Of a stretch of 64,000 nucleotides of DNA, positions 28,801-36,235 are shown in pieces. This DNA is from Amycolatopsis thermophila (GTDB lineage: Bacteria; Actinomycetota; Actinomycetes; Mycobacteriales; Pseudonocardiaceae). The notes beneath the pieces are model-generated. The model ran no database searches. It saw only the letters and a program-made list of their open reading frames with translations, and was not told the DNA's origin. The position numbers and the translations under genes were made by a program. Positions within the stretch are counted from its first letter, which is position 1. Each line of letters starts with the position of its first letter. Location of the stretch: positions 3,348,001-3,412,000 of the forward strand of contig NZ_JAUSUT010000001.1 in the NCBI RefSeq assembly GCF_030814215.1, in the 5' to 3' direction.

Positions 28801-29546
28801 GCCAGCCGCGCCGAGCGCAGCCGCTCGGCGAACAGTCGCCGCGCGGTCTTCTCCAACCGGGCGACCTCGCGCGCCTCCTGCCCGAAGCCCTTGACCACGC
28901 GGACACCGGTGACGGTCTCCTCGACGTGCTGGGCCACGTCCGCGGCCCGTTGCTGCGCCGACCAGGTCGCCGGGAACAGCCGCTTGCGCGCGGAAGTCGC
29001 GACGATCACCACCGCAGGCACCACGACCAGCGCGATCAGCGTGAGCGCCGGTGACATCCACAGCATCGCGGCGAGCGAGAACAGCGCGAACACGACCGAA
29101 CCCGCGGACAACGGCACGACGAACAGCAGCGACACCACCAGCTGCAGGTCGGTGATCGCGCGCGACACCACCTGGCCGGTGCGCAGCGAATCCTGCTTGC
29201 CGCCGTCCAGCCGCGACACCGCGTCGAACACCCGCTGACGCAGGTCGTGCTGCACGTCCAGCGCCAGGCGTCCGCCCAGGTAGCGGCGGACGAACGCGGT
29301 GCCGAACATCAGCACCTGCACGGCGATCAGGCCGCCGACGAGCAGCCCCAGCCGCTCGGTCTGCCCCACCACCGCGTCGTCGACGGCCAGCTTCACCAGC
29401 AGCGGGCTGGCGGCCTGCAGGCCGACGCTGAACACCGCCGCGGCCAGCGACGTCACGACCAGGGCCGGATGCCGCCAGCAGGCCGCGGCCAGCCGGCGGA
29501 TCCAGCCCTGTGGAGAGTTCTCGGCGATGGGTGGCGCAGCAGTCAC
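25806..29546 (-). CDS. Fused full-length ABC multidrug exporter (TMD-NBD-TMD-NBD)
   Basis: This 1246-residue protein joins two ABC half-exporters in one chain. The first half has six helices and an NBD with Walker A GTAGSGKST near 380, signature LSGGQRQRLGL near 484 and Walker B VLILDDATSAVD near 505. After a Gly/Ala/Pro linker, the second half has Walker A GATGAGKST near 1043, signature LSAGQRQLVAL near 1145 and LLLDEATAALD. NBD1 has Asp in place of the catalytic Glu, so one ATP site is probably degenerate, as in heterodimeric exporters. Length and layout resemble mycobacterial Rv0194, a multidrug exporter. It lies 23 bp after the ABC-2 permease gene, so the three transport genes are probably one operon. 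The GTG start lacks a strong ribosome site. Confidence 0.88.
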   Translation of the reverse strand: MTAAPPIAENSPQGWIRRLAAACWRHPALVVTSLAAAVFSVGLQAASPLLVKLAVDDAVVGQTERLGLLVGGLIAVQVLMFGTAFVRRYLGGRLALDVQHDLRQRVFDAVSRLDGGKQDSLRTGQVVSRAITDLQLVVSLLFVVPLSAGSVVFALFSLAAMLWMSPALTLIALVVVPAVVIVATSARKRLFPATWSAQQRAADVAQHVEETVTGVRVVKGFGQEAREVARLEKTARRLFAERLRSARLAAIPTATTSALPAAGQVAVLAFGGLLALNGQVTLGTFLAFASYVSGLIGPARMMSALVVQAQLTRAGAERVYELVDAQPEVTDPADPQPLPDGPLGIELDDVRFGYTRSEPVLDGLSLRAEPGETLALVGTAGSGKSTISLLLPRFYDAHSGSVRIGDRDVRDVRLADLRRAIGVVFEEAFLFSTSIRDNIAYGRPDAGDEEVIAAAKAAEAHDFISALPDGYDTEVGERGLTLSGGQRQRLGLARALLTDPRVLILDDATSAVDTVTEAAIYETLRSVTATRTTLLIAHRKSTLSLADRIAVLDAGRVVDVGTAAELEERCELFRELTAGPGEGVEQVHKRDCVTSPETGTTPALWPDTGDRDAVDEMAEAAQQRNAPAPVPGGGGMGAGSALAAPPTPELLEGVRKLPPATDRPELDPRSATEPDPRFRLGSALRPVRALLITAILLVGLDAAASIALPALYQQGVDHGVRTGLTWVVWLTAGIGAAIIVADWFVIAAQTRITARAGETVLYSLRVRSYAQLQRLGLDYYERELSGKIMTRMTTDVDALSTFLQTGLAQAVISALTLVGITAALLVTDVSLALYALSVMPVLVIATVIFRRLSSAAYTEAREKVSVVNADMQENVSGLRVAQAYRREERSAEVFASRSDAYRRSRLRAQRYVATYFPFVTLLSGIAEAVVLVAGANRVANGTLAVGVLLGFLLYLNLFFSPIQQLSSVFDGYQQAKVGLRRIGDLLRTPTSVPPPADPVPVPERLRGDVAFDAVDFSYAGTDSLALTDVSLKVSPGETVALVGATGAGKSTVVKLAARFYDATSGKVSIDGVDVRDYDLAGLHRRMGVVPQEAHLFSGTVADNVRYGAPSASDAEVEAAVRAVGALDAVAAMPQGFRQPVGERGRSLSAGQRQLVALARAELVDPDVLLLDEATAALDPSTEAAVLAATETVAKRRTTFVVAHRLATAARADRIVVLDHGRIVEQGTHEELLAADGHYARLWKTGA

Positions 29547-29569
29547 CCCGCCAGGTTATGCGTGCCGGG

Positions 29570-30451
29570 CTAGGTGATGTCGCGGCGCTGGTTGGAGGCC
29601 CAGCCGCCGAGGAAGAACGCCATGGTCCAGGCCAGGAAGACCAGCGCGGCGGCCCACCACGAGATCACGCCGGGCGCCCCGGCCGAGAGCTGCAGCCCGA
29701 GCTTGTCCCAGTGCTCCACGCCACCCGGCAGGTTGATCGAGTCGATGCCGAACGCCTTCGCCGCGATGCCGCCCACGATGCCGTTCGCCGTGCCGTTCGG
29801 CAGGATCGCGCCGAAGACGTCGCTGGTGTTCCACAGCACGACGACGAGCACGTTCTCCACGATCAGGAAGTAGCCGATCAGCAGGATCACCGCGAGCACG
29901 ATCTTGTTGAGCACCGCGCCGAACCCGATGCCGAACAGCGTCACCAGGACGTAGGCCAGGATGGTCGCGCCGAGCGCGGCCATCCACTGCCCGCCGGTGG
30001 GCAGCCGGTCGCTGTCCACGGTGATCACCGTCGCCAGCGCGGCCAGCCCGAAGCTGAGCAGGCCGTACAGCGCGCCCCACAGGATGTAGGTGATCATCTT
30101 CGCGGTCAGCGCGGACACCCGGTTCGGCGCCGTCAGGAACGTCGTCGTGATCGTCTTGCTGTTGTACTCGCCGGCGAGCGCGAACACGCCGAAGATCGCC
30201 GGCACCAGCTGCGCGATGTTCACGCCGTGCGCGATGCTCAGCAACCCCACCGGGAGCGCGTCCGCCGACACGCCGGCCTGCTCGGCGATGATCCGCGCGG
30301 TGCCGGAGCCGATCCAGTCGGCGAAGTCGTTGGTGATCTTGCCCCAGGCGAACGACATCCAGAACGAGACCAGCACCAGCGGGATCACCAGGATCCACCA
30401 GGTGTTGAGGCTGAGCGTCTTGCGGAACTCCGCCTTGATCAACCGGCCCAT
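29570..30451 (-). CDS. ABC-2 type transporter permease
   Basis: This 293-residue protein has about six hydrophobic helices and the N-terminal amphipathic opening MGRLIKAEFRKTLSLNTWW common to ABC-2 permeases. The segment FALAGEYNSKTITTTFLTAPNR is the typical cytosolic loop. It works with the ATPase encoded upstream, whose stop it overlaps (ATGA at 30451). The substrate is unknown; such pairs often export lipids, antibiotics or peptides. Confidence 0.85.
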   Translation of the reverse strand: MGRLIKAEFRKTLSLNTWWILVIPLVLVSFWMSFAWGKITNDFADWIGSGTARIIAEQAGVSADALPVGLLSIAHGVNIAQLVPAIFGVFALAGEYNSKTITTTFLTAPNRVSALTAKMITYILWGALYGLLSFGLAALATVITVDSDRLPTGGQWMAALGATILAYVLVTLFGIGFGAVLNKIVLAVILLIGYFLIVENVLVVVLWNTSDVFGAILPNGTANGIVGGIAAKAFGIDSINLPGGVEHWDKLGLQLSAGAPGVISWWAAALVFLAWTMAFFLGGWASNQRRDIT

Positions 30452-31503
30452 CAGCCCTGACCTCCCCAGCCGCCGTGGCCCTGCTGGTATCCCGGCGGTG
30501 CTTGCTGGTACTGCTGCTGCGGTGGGTATCCCGGCGGCGGCGGTCCCCAGCCGCCCTGCTGCGGCGGCCCGCCGTAGGGCTGCTGCGGCATCCCGGCGTA
30601 CTGCGGGCTGGTCAGCTGGAAGAACAGCTTCTCCAGGTCGGCCCGCTCCTCCTCGATGCCGTACACCGCGATCCCGGCCTTGGCGACCAGGTCACCGATC
30701 TGCTGGCGGGTCGCGCCGAGCACCGCGACCCGGCCGTCCGGCGTCGGCTCCACCTGGGTGAAGCCGCCTTCCTGAAGCGCTTTCACGAGCGCGTTCGGGT
30801 CCGCCGCCTGCACGAGCACGCGCGACTGCTGGCTGCTGCGCAGCTGGTCCAGCGGGCCGTAGTAGCGCGTCACGCCGTGGCTGATGATGACCACCTGGTC
30901 GATCGTCTGCTCCACCTCGGACAGCAGGTGGCTCGACACCAGCACGGTGCGGCCCTCGCGGGCGTAGGCGCGCAGGAAGTTGCGCAGCCACACGATGCCT
31001 TCCGGGTCGAGGCCGTTCGCCGGCTCGTCCAGCACCAGCACCTGCGGGTTGCCGAGCAGCGCGGTCGCCAGCGCCAGCCGTTGCCGCATGCCGAGCGAGA
31101 ACCCGCCGGCGCGGCGGTCCGCGGCACCGGACAACCCGACCAGGCCCAGCACCTCCTCGACGCGCTGGTCCGGCGCGCCGATCGCCGCGGCGTACACCTT
31201 CAGGTGGTTGCGCGCGCTGCGCTTCGGGTGGAAGCCCTCGTTCTCCAGTACCGCGCCCACGACCTGCGCCGGGTTGCCCAGCTGGTGATAGGGGCGGCCG
31301 TTGATCGTCGCGACGCCCGCGGAGGGCGTCACCAGGCCGAGCAACATGCGCAGGGTGGTCGTCTTCCCCGCGCCGTTGGGGCCGAGGAAGCCCGTCACCG
31401 AACCGGGCCGGACCTCGAAGCTCAGGTTCTGCACCGCGGCGACCGGCCCGAAGTGTTTGCTCAGGTTCTGCACGACTATCCGGCCGCTGCCGTCGTGTTG
31501 CAT
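30451..31503 (-). CDS. ABC transporter ATP-binding protein with Gly/Pro/Gln/Tyr-rich tail
   Basis: This 350-residue protein has an ABC ATPase domain (Walker A GPNGAGKTT, signature SLGMRQRLAL, Walker B VLVLDEPANGLD) and a DUF4162-like C-terminal region. It ends in a low-complexity tail of about 45 residues built from PQQPYGG, GWGPPPPGYPP and QQQYQQAPPGYQQ segments. The tail is unusual for such ATPases and resembles disordered regions of actinobacterial membrane-associated proteins. The ATG at 31503 is preceded by GGGAGGGG; upstream in-frame sequence is rejected. It is coupled to the permease by a 1-bp overlap. Confidence 0.85.
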   Translation of the reverse strand: MQHDGSGRIVVQNLSKHFGPVAAVQNLSFEVRPGSVTGFLGPNGAGKTTTLRMLLGLVTPSAGVATINGRPYHQLGNPAQVVGAVLENEGFHPKRSARNHLKVYAAAIGAPDQRVEEVLGLVGLSGAADRRAGGFSLGMRQRLALATALLGNPQVLVLDEPANGLDPEGIVWLRNFLRAYAREGRTVLVSSHLLSEVEQTIDQVVIISHGVTRYYGPLDQLRSSQQSRVLVQAADPNALVKALQEGGFTQVEPTPDGRVAVLGATRQQIGDLVAKAGIAVYGIEEERADLEKLFFQLTSPQYAGMPQQPYGGPPQQGGWGPPPPGYPPQQQYQQAPPGYQQGHGGWGGQG

Positions 31504-31609
31504 GCGCGCCCCTCCCGGCCCGGTGAACATGATCGCGGGCACATAGTGCCCTACTCGTGTTCGGTTCGAGCCGCGCGGGGGCCGCGTGTCGGCGGGGAGG
31601 AGACAAAGG

Positions 31610-31654
31610 GGCGGCCCGCTCAACCAGCCTGGGGGTCACTGGGAGCGGGCCGCC
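31610..31654. terminator. Hairpin downstream of ald
   Basis: GGCGGCCCGCTC (31610-31621) pairs perfectly with GAGCGGGCCGCC (31643-31654) around a 21-nt loop. It sits about 115 bp past the ald stop, in the gap before the divergently placed promoter of the ABC operon. No U-tract follows. Confidence 0.45.
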
Positions 31655-31768
31655 GTGTACCAGCTTAGGCGGTATCGCCGGACTTCGCCCACGCGGGGGC
31701 GGAAAACTTCTTCACGGATCGCACCGGGAGCGCGGCGGTCCCTCACGGGCGGGAACCGCCGCGACCGA

Positions 31769-32884
31769 TCAGGCCAGGACGTCGGCCAACGGCGTGTGCC
31801 GCAGGTCGTGCGCCTCGGCGACCGGAGCGTTCGTGAGCGCACCGGCGTGGACGTTGAGGCCCAGCGACAACGGCTGGTTGCCGCGCAGGGCCGCCTGCCA
31901 TCCGCGGTCGGCGAGCTGGACGGCGTAGGGCAGCGTCACGTTGGTCAGCGCGTAGGTGCTCGTGCGCGGAACCGCGCCGGGCATGTTGGCCACGCAGTAG
32001 AAGACCGACTCGTGCACCTGGTAGGTGGGCTCGTCGTGCGTGGTCGGGTGCGAGTCGGCGAAGCAGCCGCCCTGGTCGATCGCGATGTCCACGAGCACGC
32101 TGCCCGGCTTCATCCGCGCGACCAGGTCGGTGGAGACCAGTTTCGGCGCCCGCGCGCCGGGCACCAGCACGGCGCCGACCACGAGGTCGGCCTCCAGCAC
32201 GGCCTGCTCGACGGCGAAGGCGTTCGAGGTGACGGTGCGGATGCGGCCGGCGAAGTCGTGGTCGATCTGGCGGAGGCGGTCCACATTGGTGTCCAGGATC
32301 TCGACATCGGACCCGAGACCGAGCGCGATGCGCGCGGCGTTGAGGCCGGCGACACCGCCACCGATGACGACCACGCGCGCGGGGTGCACGCCGGGCACGC
32401 CGCCCGGCAGGACCCCGCGGCCGCCGCTGGGCTTCATCAGCGAGTGGGCGCCGACCTGGGGCGCGAGGCGCCCGGCGACCTCGGACATCGGCGCGAGCAG
32501 CGGTAGCGCGCCGGAGGGCTGCTGCACGGTCTCGTAGGCGATCGCGGTGGTGCCGGCGTCCAGGAGGGCCTGCGTGAGCGGCCGGTCCGCGGCGAGGTGG
32601 AGGTAGGTGAACAGGACCTGGTCACGGCGCAGCCGCGGGTACTCCTCGGCGACCGGCTCCTTGACCTTGAGGACCATCTCGCCCTCGGCCCAGACGTCGT
32701 CCGCGGTGGCGAGGATCTTCGCCCCGGCGGCGGTGTACTCGTCGTCGCTGATGGCGGACCCGGTGCCGGCGCCGGTTTCGATGAAGACCTCGTGGCCCCG
32801 CGTCGTCAGCTCGTGCACCCCGGCCGGGGTCACGGCGACGCGGTACTCGTGCTTCTTGACCTCGCGGGGGACGGCGATGCGCAC
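31769..32884 (-). CDS. ald: Alanine dehydrogenase
   Basis: This 371-residue protein is full length for Ald. It opens VRIAVPREVKKHEYRVAVTPAGV, carries the pyruvate-binding VLKVKEPVAEEY (catalytic Lys) and LHLAAD (His) segments, and the NAD Rossmann motif VVIGGGVAGLNAAR. It interconverts L-alanine and pyruvate with NAD, linking nitrogen and carbon metabolism. The GTG at 32884 is fixed by AGGAGG about 6 nt upstream; the frame upstream of it belongs to the divergent promoter. Its neighbour across 156 bp is an oxidoreductase with a MerR-type promoter. Confidence 0.95.
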   Translation of the reverse strand: MRIAVPREVKKHEYRVAVTPAGVHELTTRGHEVFIETGAGTGSAISDDEYTAAGAKILATADDVWAEGEMVLKVKEPVAEEYPRLRRDQVLFTYLHLAADRPLTQALLDAGTTAIAYETVQQPSGALPLLAPMSEVAGRLAPQVGAHSLMKPSGGRGVLPGGVPGVHPARVVVIGGGVAGLNAARIALGLGSDVEILDTNVDRLRQIDHDFAGRIRTVTSNAFAVEQAVLEADLVVGAVLVPGARAPKLVSTDLVARMKPGSVLVDIAIDQGGCFADSHPTTHDEPTYQVHESVFYCVANMPGAVPRTSTYALTNVTLPYAVQLADRGWQAALRGNQPLSLGLNVHAGALTNAPVAEAHDLRHTPLADVLA

Positions 32885-33002
32885 TGCTTCCTCCTGCACC
32901 TGGCGGACGTGGTGCTGACCACGGTGAACCACCCGGATGGCGGTGTCATCGTTCCTCCACGACAATTCTCCTGCGCCGCGATGGTGCCCGCACGACAAGC
33001 TC

Positions 33003-33040
33003 TTGACCTCCACCTTGGTGGAGATCGCACGCTGATCCCC
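33003..33040 (+). promoter_or_regulatory. MerR-family-type promoter with 19-bp spacer, probably leaderless
   Basis: The -35 box TTGACC (33003-33008) and a -10-like CACGCT (33028-33033) are separated by 19 bp, the over-long spacing typical of MerR/SoxR-controlled promoters. The spacer contains the perfect palindrome CTCCACCTTGGTGGAG (33008-33023). The ATG of the oxidoreductase begins 7 bp after the -10, so transcription probably starts at or next to the start codon. No MerR-type gene is in the window. Confidence 0.7.
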
Positions 33041-33973
33041 ATGAGAGCCGTGTGGTTGAAGGAGTTCGGCGGGCCCGACGCGCTGGTGCCCGGGGAGGCG
33101 CCGGACCCGGTGCCCGGCGCGGGGCAGGTGCTGATCGGGGTGACGTTCGCCGGCACCACGTTCGTCGAGACCCAGTTCCGGGCGGGCCTGCCGGGTCCGT
33201 TCCGGGCCGAGCTGCCGGTGATCCCGGGCAACGGGGTCGGCGGGGTGGTCCTGGACGGGCCGGCCGACCTGGTGGGGGCGCCCGTGGTGACGAGCCTGAA
33301 CGGGACGGGCGGGTACGCCGAGCGCGTCGTGGTCGACGTGGCGGCCCCGTTCCGCGTCCCGGACGGTCTGGCTCTGGACGACGCGGTGGCGTTGCTGGCG
33401 GACGGCCGGACCGCGACGGCGTTGCTCCGCGCGGCGGAGGTGTCGGCCGGGGAGCGGGTGCTGGTGGAGGCCGCCGCGGGTGGCGTGGGGAGCGTCCTGG
33501 TGCAGCTGGCCCGCAACGCCGGGGCTTTCGTGATCGCGGCCGCCGGGGGTGCGCGGAAGACGGCGGTGGCGGAAGACCTCGGCGCGCGCGAGACGGTCGA
33601 CTACACGCAGCCGGACTGGGCGTCGCGGGTCGGCCCCGTGGACGTCGTGTTCGACGGCGTCGGTGGTGCGATCGGGGACGCCGCGTTCGAGCTGGTGCGC
33701 CGCGGCGGGCGGCACTTCAGCTACGGCCTGGCGAGCGGTGCGTGGACGTCGGTTTCCGCGGAGTCGGCGGCCGCCCGCGGCGTCCGCCTGCACCGCGGAC
33801 CGCTGGGCAGCGCGGCGGACCTGCGGGCCTGCACGTCGTGGATCCTGGCCGAAGCCGCGGCGGGACGAGTGAAACCCCTTGTGGGGCAACGCTTCCCGCT
33901 CGAGCGAGCCGCCGACGCCCACCGCGCGATCGAAACCCGCGCGACGATCGGCAAGACGCTGCTGGAGGTCTGA
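33041..33973 (+). CDS. Quinone oxidoreductase-like NADPH-dependent reductase (MDR family)
   Basis: This 310-residue protein is a medium-chain reductase of the zeta-crystallin type. It has an N-terminal GroES-like domain (MRAVWLKEFGGPDALVPGEAPDP), then the NADPH-binding AAAGGVGSVLVQLARNAGAFVIAAAGG and a C-terminal segment ending QRFPLERAADAHRAIETRATIGKTLLEV. No zinc-binding cysteines are present. It probably reduces quinones or enones as protection against reactive electrophiles, which would fit control by a SoxR/MerR-type sensor. It appears to be translated from a leaderless transcript. Its end nearly meets the convergent MOSC gene. Confidence 0.87.
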   Translation: MRAVWLKEFGGPDALVPGEAPDPVPGAGQVLIGVTFAGTTFVETQFRAGLPGPFRAELPVIPGNGVGGVVLDGPADLVGAPVVTSLNGTGGYAERVVVDVAAPFRVPDGLALDDAVALLADGRTATALLRAAEVSAGERVLVEAAAGGVGSVLVQLARNAGAFVIAAAGGARKTAVAEDLGARETVDYTQPDWASRVGPVDVVFDGVGGAIGDAAFELVRRGGRHFSYGLASGAWTSVSAESAAARGVRLHRGPLGSAADLRACTSWILAEAAAGRVKPLVGQRFPLERAADAHRAIETRATIGKTLLEV

Positions 33974-33976
33974 CCC

Positions 33977-34699
33977 TCAGGCGGGCCGGGCCCGGACCGC
34001 GTCCCCGGCGTTGATCACTCCCGCCCTGGCCACCCGCAGGATCACGCCGAACTTGTTGTCGTGCCGGTCGATCAGGTGGGTTTGCAGCCGGGGCCACCGT
34101 TCGCGGCCGTCGGGGTCCCAGCTGGGCACCGCGCACCGGATGCACGGCCCGGTCCGCTCGCCGGCGACCTCCAGCACCACCTCGCCGACCTCCAGCGTCG
34201 TTCCGGCGCCCCAGTCCTCCTCGGCGAAGGCGGGGGCGTCGAGCGTGAGGTGGACGTTGGGGCGGAACCGGCGGAGGTCGACGGGCGCGCCGAGTTCCGC
34301 CGACAGCGCGGCCAGGGACGCCGCGAACGTCACCAGCACCGTCGGGCCGCGGTCCTGCTGCCCGTCGGCCGCGCGCAGATCCACCGGCATGCCGAACGAT
34401 CCGGCCAGCGCACCGGCCAGACCGGGCTCGTCCCAGGACCACTCCCGCCCGTCCGGCGCCCGCAGCACCGGCGGCTTCGGCGGGTCGATCAGCTCCCCGT
34501 AACCCGCGCCCCAGCCGAGCATCGCCGGGTTCTGCCGCACCGTCAGCAATCGGCCGGCACGCTTCTCGCGGCCGTCGACCAGCGCGTGCGCCCGGTCGCC
34601 CGCCATGCCCCGCTCGTCGAACCGCGCGGCGCGGACTTCCTCGCCGCGCAACGACTTCACCGGCCACCGGTGCAGCGCGACCACCGAACCCTCGAACAC
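33977..34699 (-). CDS. MOSC domain protein
   Basis: This 240-residue protein has an N-terminal MOSC_N beta barrel (VVALHRWPVKSLRGEEV) and a C-terminal MOSC domain with the conserved cysteine in GERTGPCIRCAVPSWDPDG and the closing NKFGVILRVARAGVINAGDAV. MOSC proteins handle sulfur or molybdenum cofactor chemistry, for example in amidoxime reduction (YcbX, mARC). The GTG at 34699 is supported by AGGAGGGG a few nt upstream. It lies 8 bp after the PucR regulator stop and is probably part of the same operon. Confidence 0.82.
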   Translation of the reverse strand: MFEGSVVALHRWPVKSLRGEEVRAARFDERGMAGDRAHALVDGREKRAGRLLTVRQNPAMLGWGAGYGELIDPPKPPVLRAPDGREWSWDEPGLAGALAGSFGMPVDLRAADGQQDRGPTVLVTFAASLAALSAELGAPVDLRRFRPNVHLTLDAPAFAEEDWGAGTTLEVGEVVLEVAGERTGPCIRCAVPSWDPDGRERWPRLQTHLIDRHDNKFGVILRVARAGVINAGDAVRARPA

Positions 34700-34707
34700 G
34701 ACCCCTC

Positions 34708-36219
34708 CTACGCCCAGCGCACGGCGACCAGCTGGACCAGCAATGCTAACCGGACGTCCGGGTCGTCCAGGTCGAGCGGCACGAGTTCGAGCACGCGCCG
34801 CATCCGGTACCGGAACGTGTTGGGGTGGATCCGCAACGCCTGCGCGGCCGACCGCGGATCGCCGGGGTGCCGCAGCCACTCGTAGAGCGTGCCGGCGTAG
34901 TCCGTGCGGTTGGCCCGGTCGTACTCGCGCAACTCCTCCAGCGGCCCGAGCGCGACCACACCCGCGGCCACGGCCGCCGTCGCCGTGCGGTGCAACGCCA
35001 GCGCCGTCCACAGCCCGTCGAAACTCCCGGACGGCCCGTCGATCACCCCGGCCCGCAGCAGGCTCAGCGTCTCCTCCGCCTCGGCGCGCGACCGCGGCAG
35101 TTCGCCGATCTTCACCGCACTCCCGGCCGCGACCCGGGACGCGCCACGCGAAGCCAGCGCCGGCCAGTCCGCGCCGTCGGGCACGACCGCGTACAGCAGC
35201 CCGCCCATCTCCGTCGCGATGGGACGCCGCCCGATGCCCTGCGACATCCGCTCCAGCAAGGCCAGCCGCAGACCCTCGTCGTCGCCGGGGGTGTCGATGA
35301 CGACGACCCGGTGCGGTTCGTCGGTCAGCTCCAGCTCCGCGATCGCCGTGCGCGGCCCGGTCTTGCCCTCCAGCACCGCGCGCAGCAGCTCGGCCGACGC
35401 GCGCCGCTGGGCGTCCGCGTGCGCCCGCCGCCGCAACAGGTGCAGCGCCACGACCGGCGCGGTGTCGGCGAACGCGGCCGCCCGCTCGTCCGACACCGGC
35501 CCGCGCACCACCGCCCACATCGAGCCGAGCAGCTCGCCGCCCATGCGGATCGGCACGATGAGCCGCGGCAGCGTGCCATCCCGTTGCGCCGGCACGAAAA
35601 TCGTCTGCCGTCCGCGGGACAGTTCGCGGAACACGCCGCGGGAGCGGAACTTCGCGAGCACGTCGTCCGGGATGCGCCTGCCCATGATCGTCGACACGCG
35701 AGCCGGGTCGGTGATGTCCTGCCGCGCCGAGTACGCCAGCACCCGCGAGTTGGTGTCCTCGATGGTCACCGGCGCGTCGACGACCGCGGCGACCGCGTCG
35801 GCGAGCCGGAACAGGTCGCCCGACCCGGGATCGCCCTCCAGCGACTCGGGTTCCTCCGCCGCCGCGTCGAGCACCGTGCGCAGCAGCCACACCAGCTGCG
35901 CCCACGCCGTCGCCGCGCGCACCTCGATCAACGCGATGCCCGCCGCTTTCGCCGCCCGCCGCACGGCGGGTTTGCGCGCGACCGGGGGCTTGAACAACAC
36001 CGCCGCGGCCCCGGCCGCCGCGCTGTGCTTCACCAGGTCCACCGCCGTGTCCACGTCCGCGACGGCGACGCCGAGCACCAGGTCCCCCGCCGCCAGTTGC
36101 GCGGGCGTCCCGGGCTCGGCGATCACCACGTCCGCGACCACCGGACCGGGGTCCGGGAGCTGCACGGCGTGCAGCAGGGTCGGGCCCACCCGGTCGACCA
36201 CACTGCGGACGGACACCAT
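34708..36219 (-). CDS. PucR-family transcriptional regulator
   Basis: This 503-residue protein has the PucR/CdaR layout: an N-terminal PucR-like ligand domain (MVSVRSVVDRVGPTLLHAVQLP), a middle GGDEF-like region (about 290-380), and a C-terminal helix-turn-helix LREYDRANRTDYAGTLYEWL followed by RIHPNTFRYRMRRVLELVPLDLDDPDVRLALL. Such regulators often control purine, amino acid or aromatic catabolism in response to a small metabolite. It lies between the FAD monooxygenase (16 bp upstream) and the MOSC gene on the same strand and probably regulates that operon. The target ligand is unknown. Confidence 0.88.
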   Translation of the reverse strand: MVSVRSVVDRVGPTLLHAVQLPDPGPVVADVVIAEPGTPAQLAAGDLVLGVAVADVDTAVDLVKHSAAAGAAAVLFKPPVARKPAVRRAAKAAGIALIEVRAATAWAQLVWLLRTVLDAAAEEPESLEGDPGSGDLFRLADAVAAVVDAPVTIEDTNSRVLAYSARQDITDPARVSTIMGRRIPDDVLAKFRSRGVFRELSRGRQTIFVPAQRDGTLPRLIVPIRMGGELLGSMWAVVRGPVSDERAAAFADTAPVVALHLLRRRAHADAQRRASAELLRAVLEGKTGPRTAIAELELTDEPHRVVVIDTPGDDEGLRLALLERMSQGIGRRPIATEMGGLLYAVVPDGADWPALASRGASRVAAGSAVKIGELPRSRAEAEETLSLLRAGVIDGPSGSFDGLWTALALHRTATAAVAAGVVALGPLEELREYDRANRTDYAGTLYEWLRHPGDPRSAAQALRIHPNTFRYRMRRVLELVPLDLDDPDVRLALLVQLVAVRWA

Positions 36220-36235
36220 TTCCGCAGGATACGGT

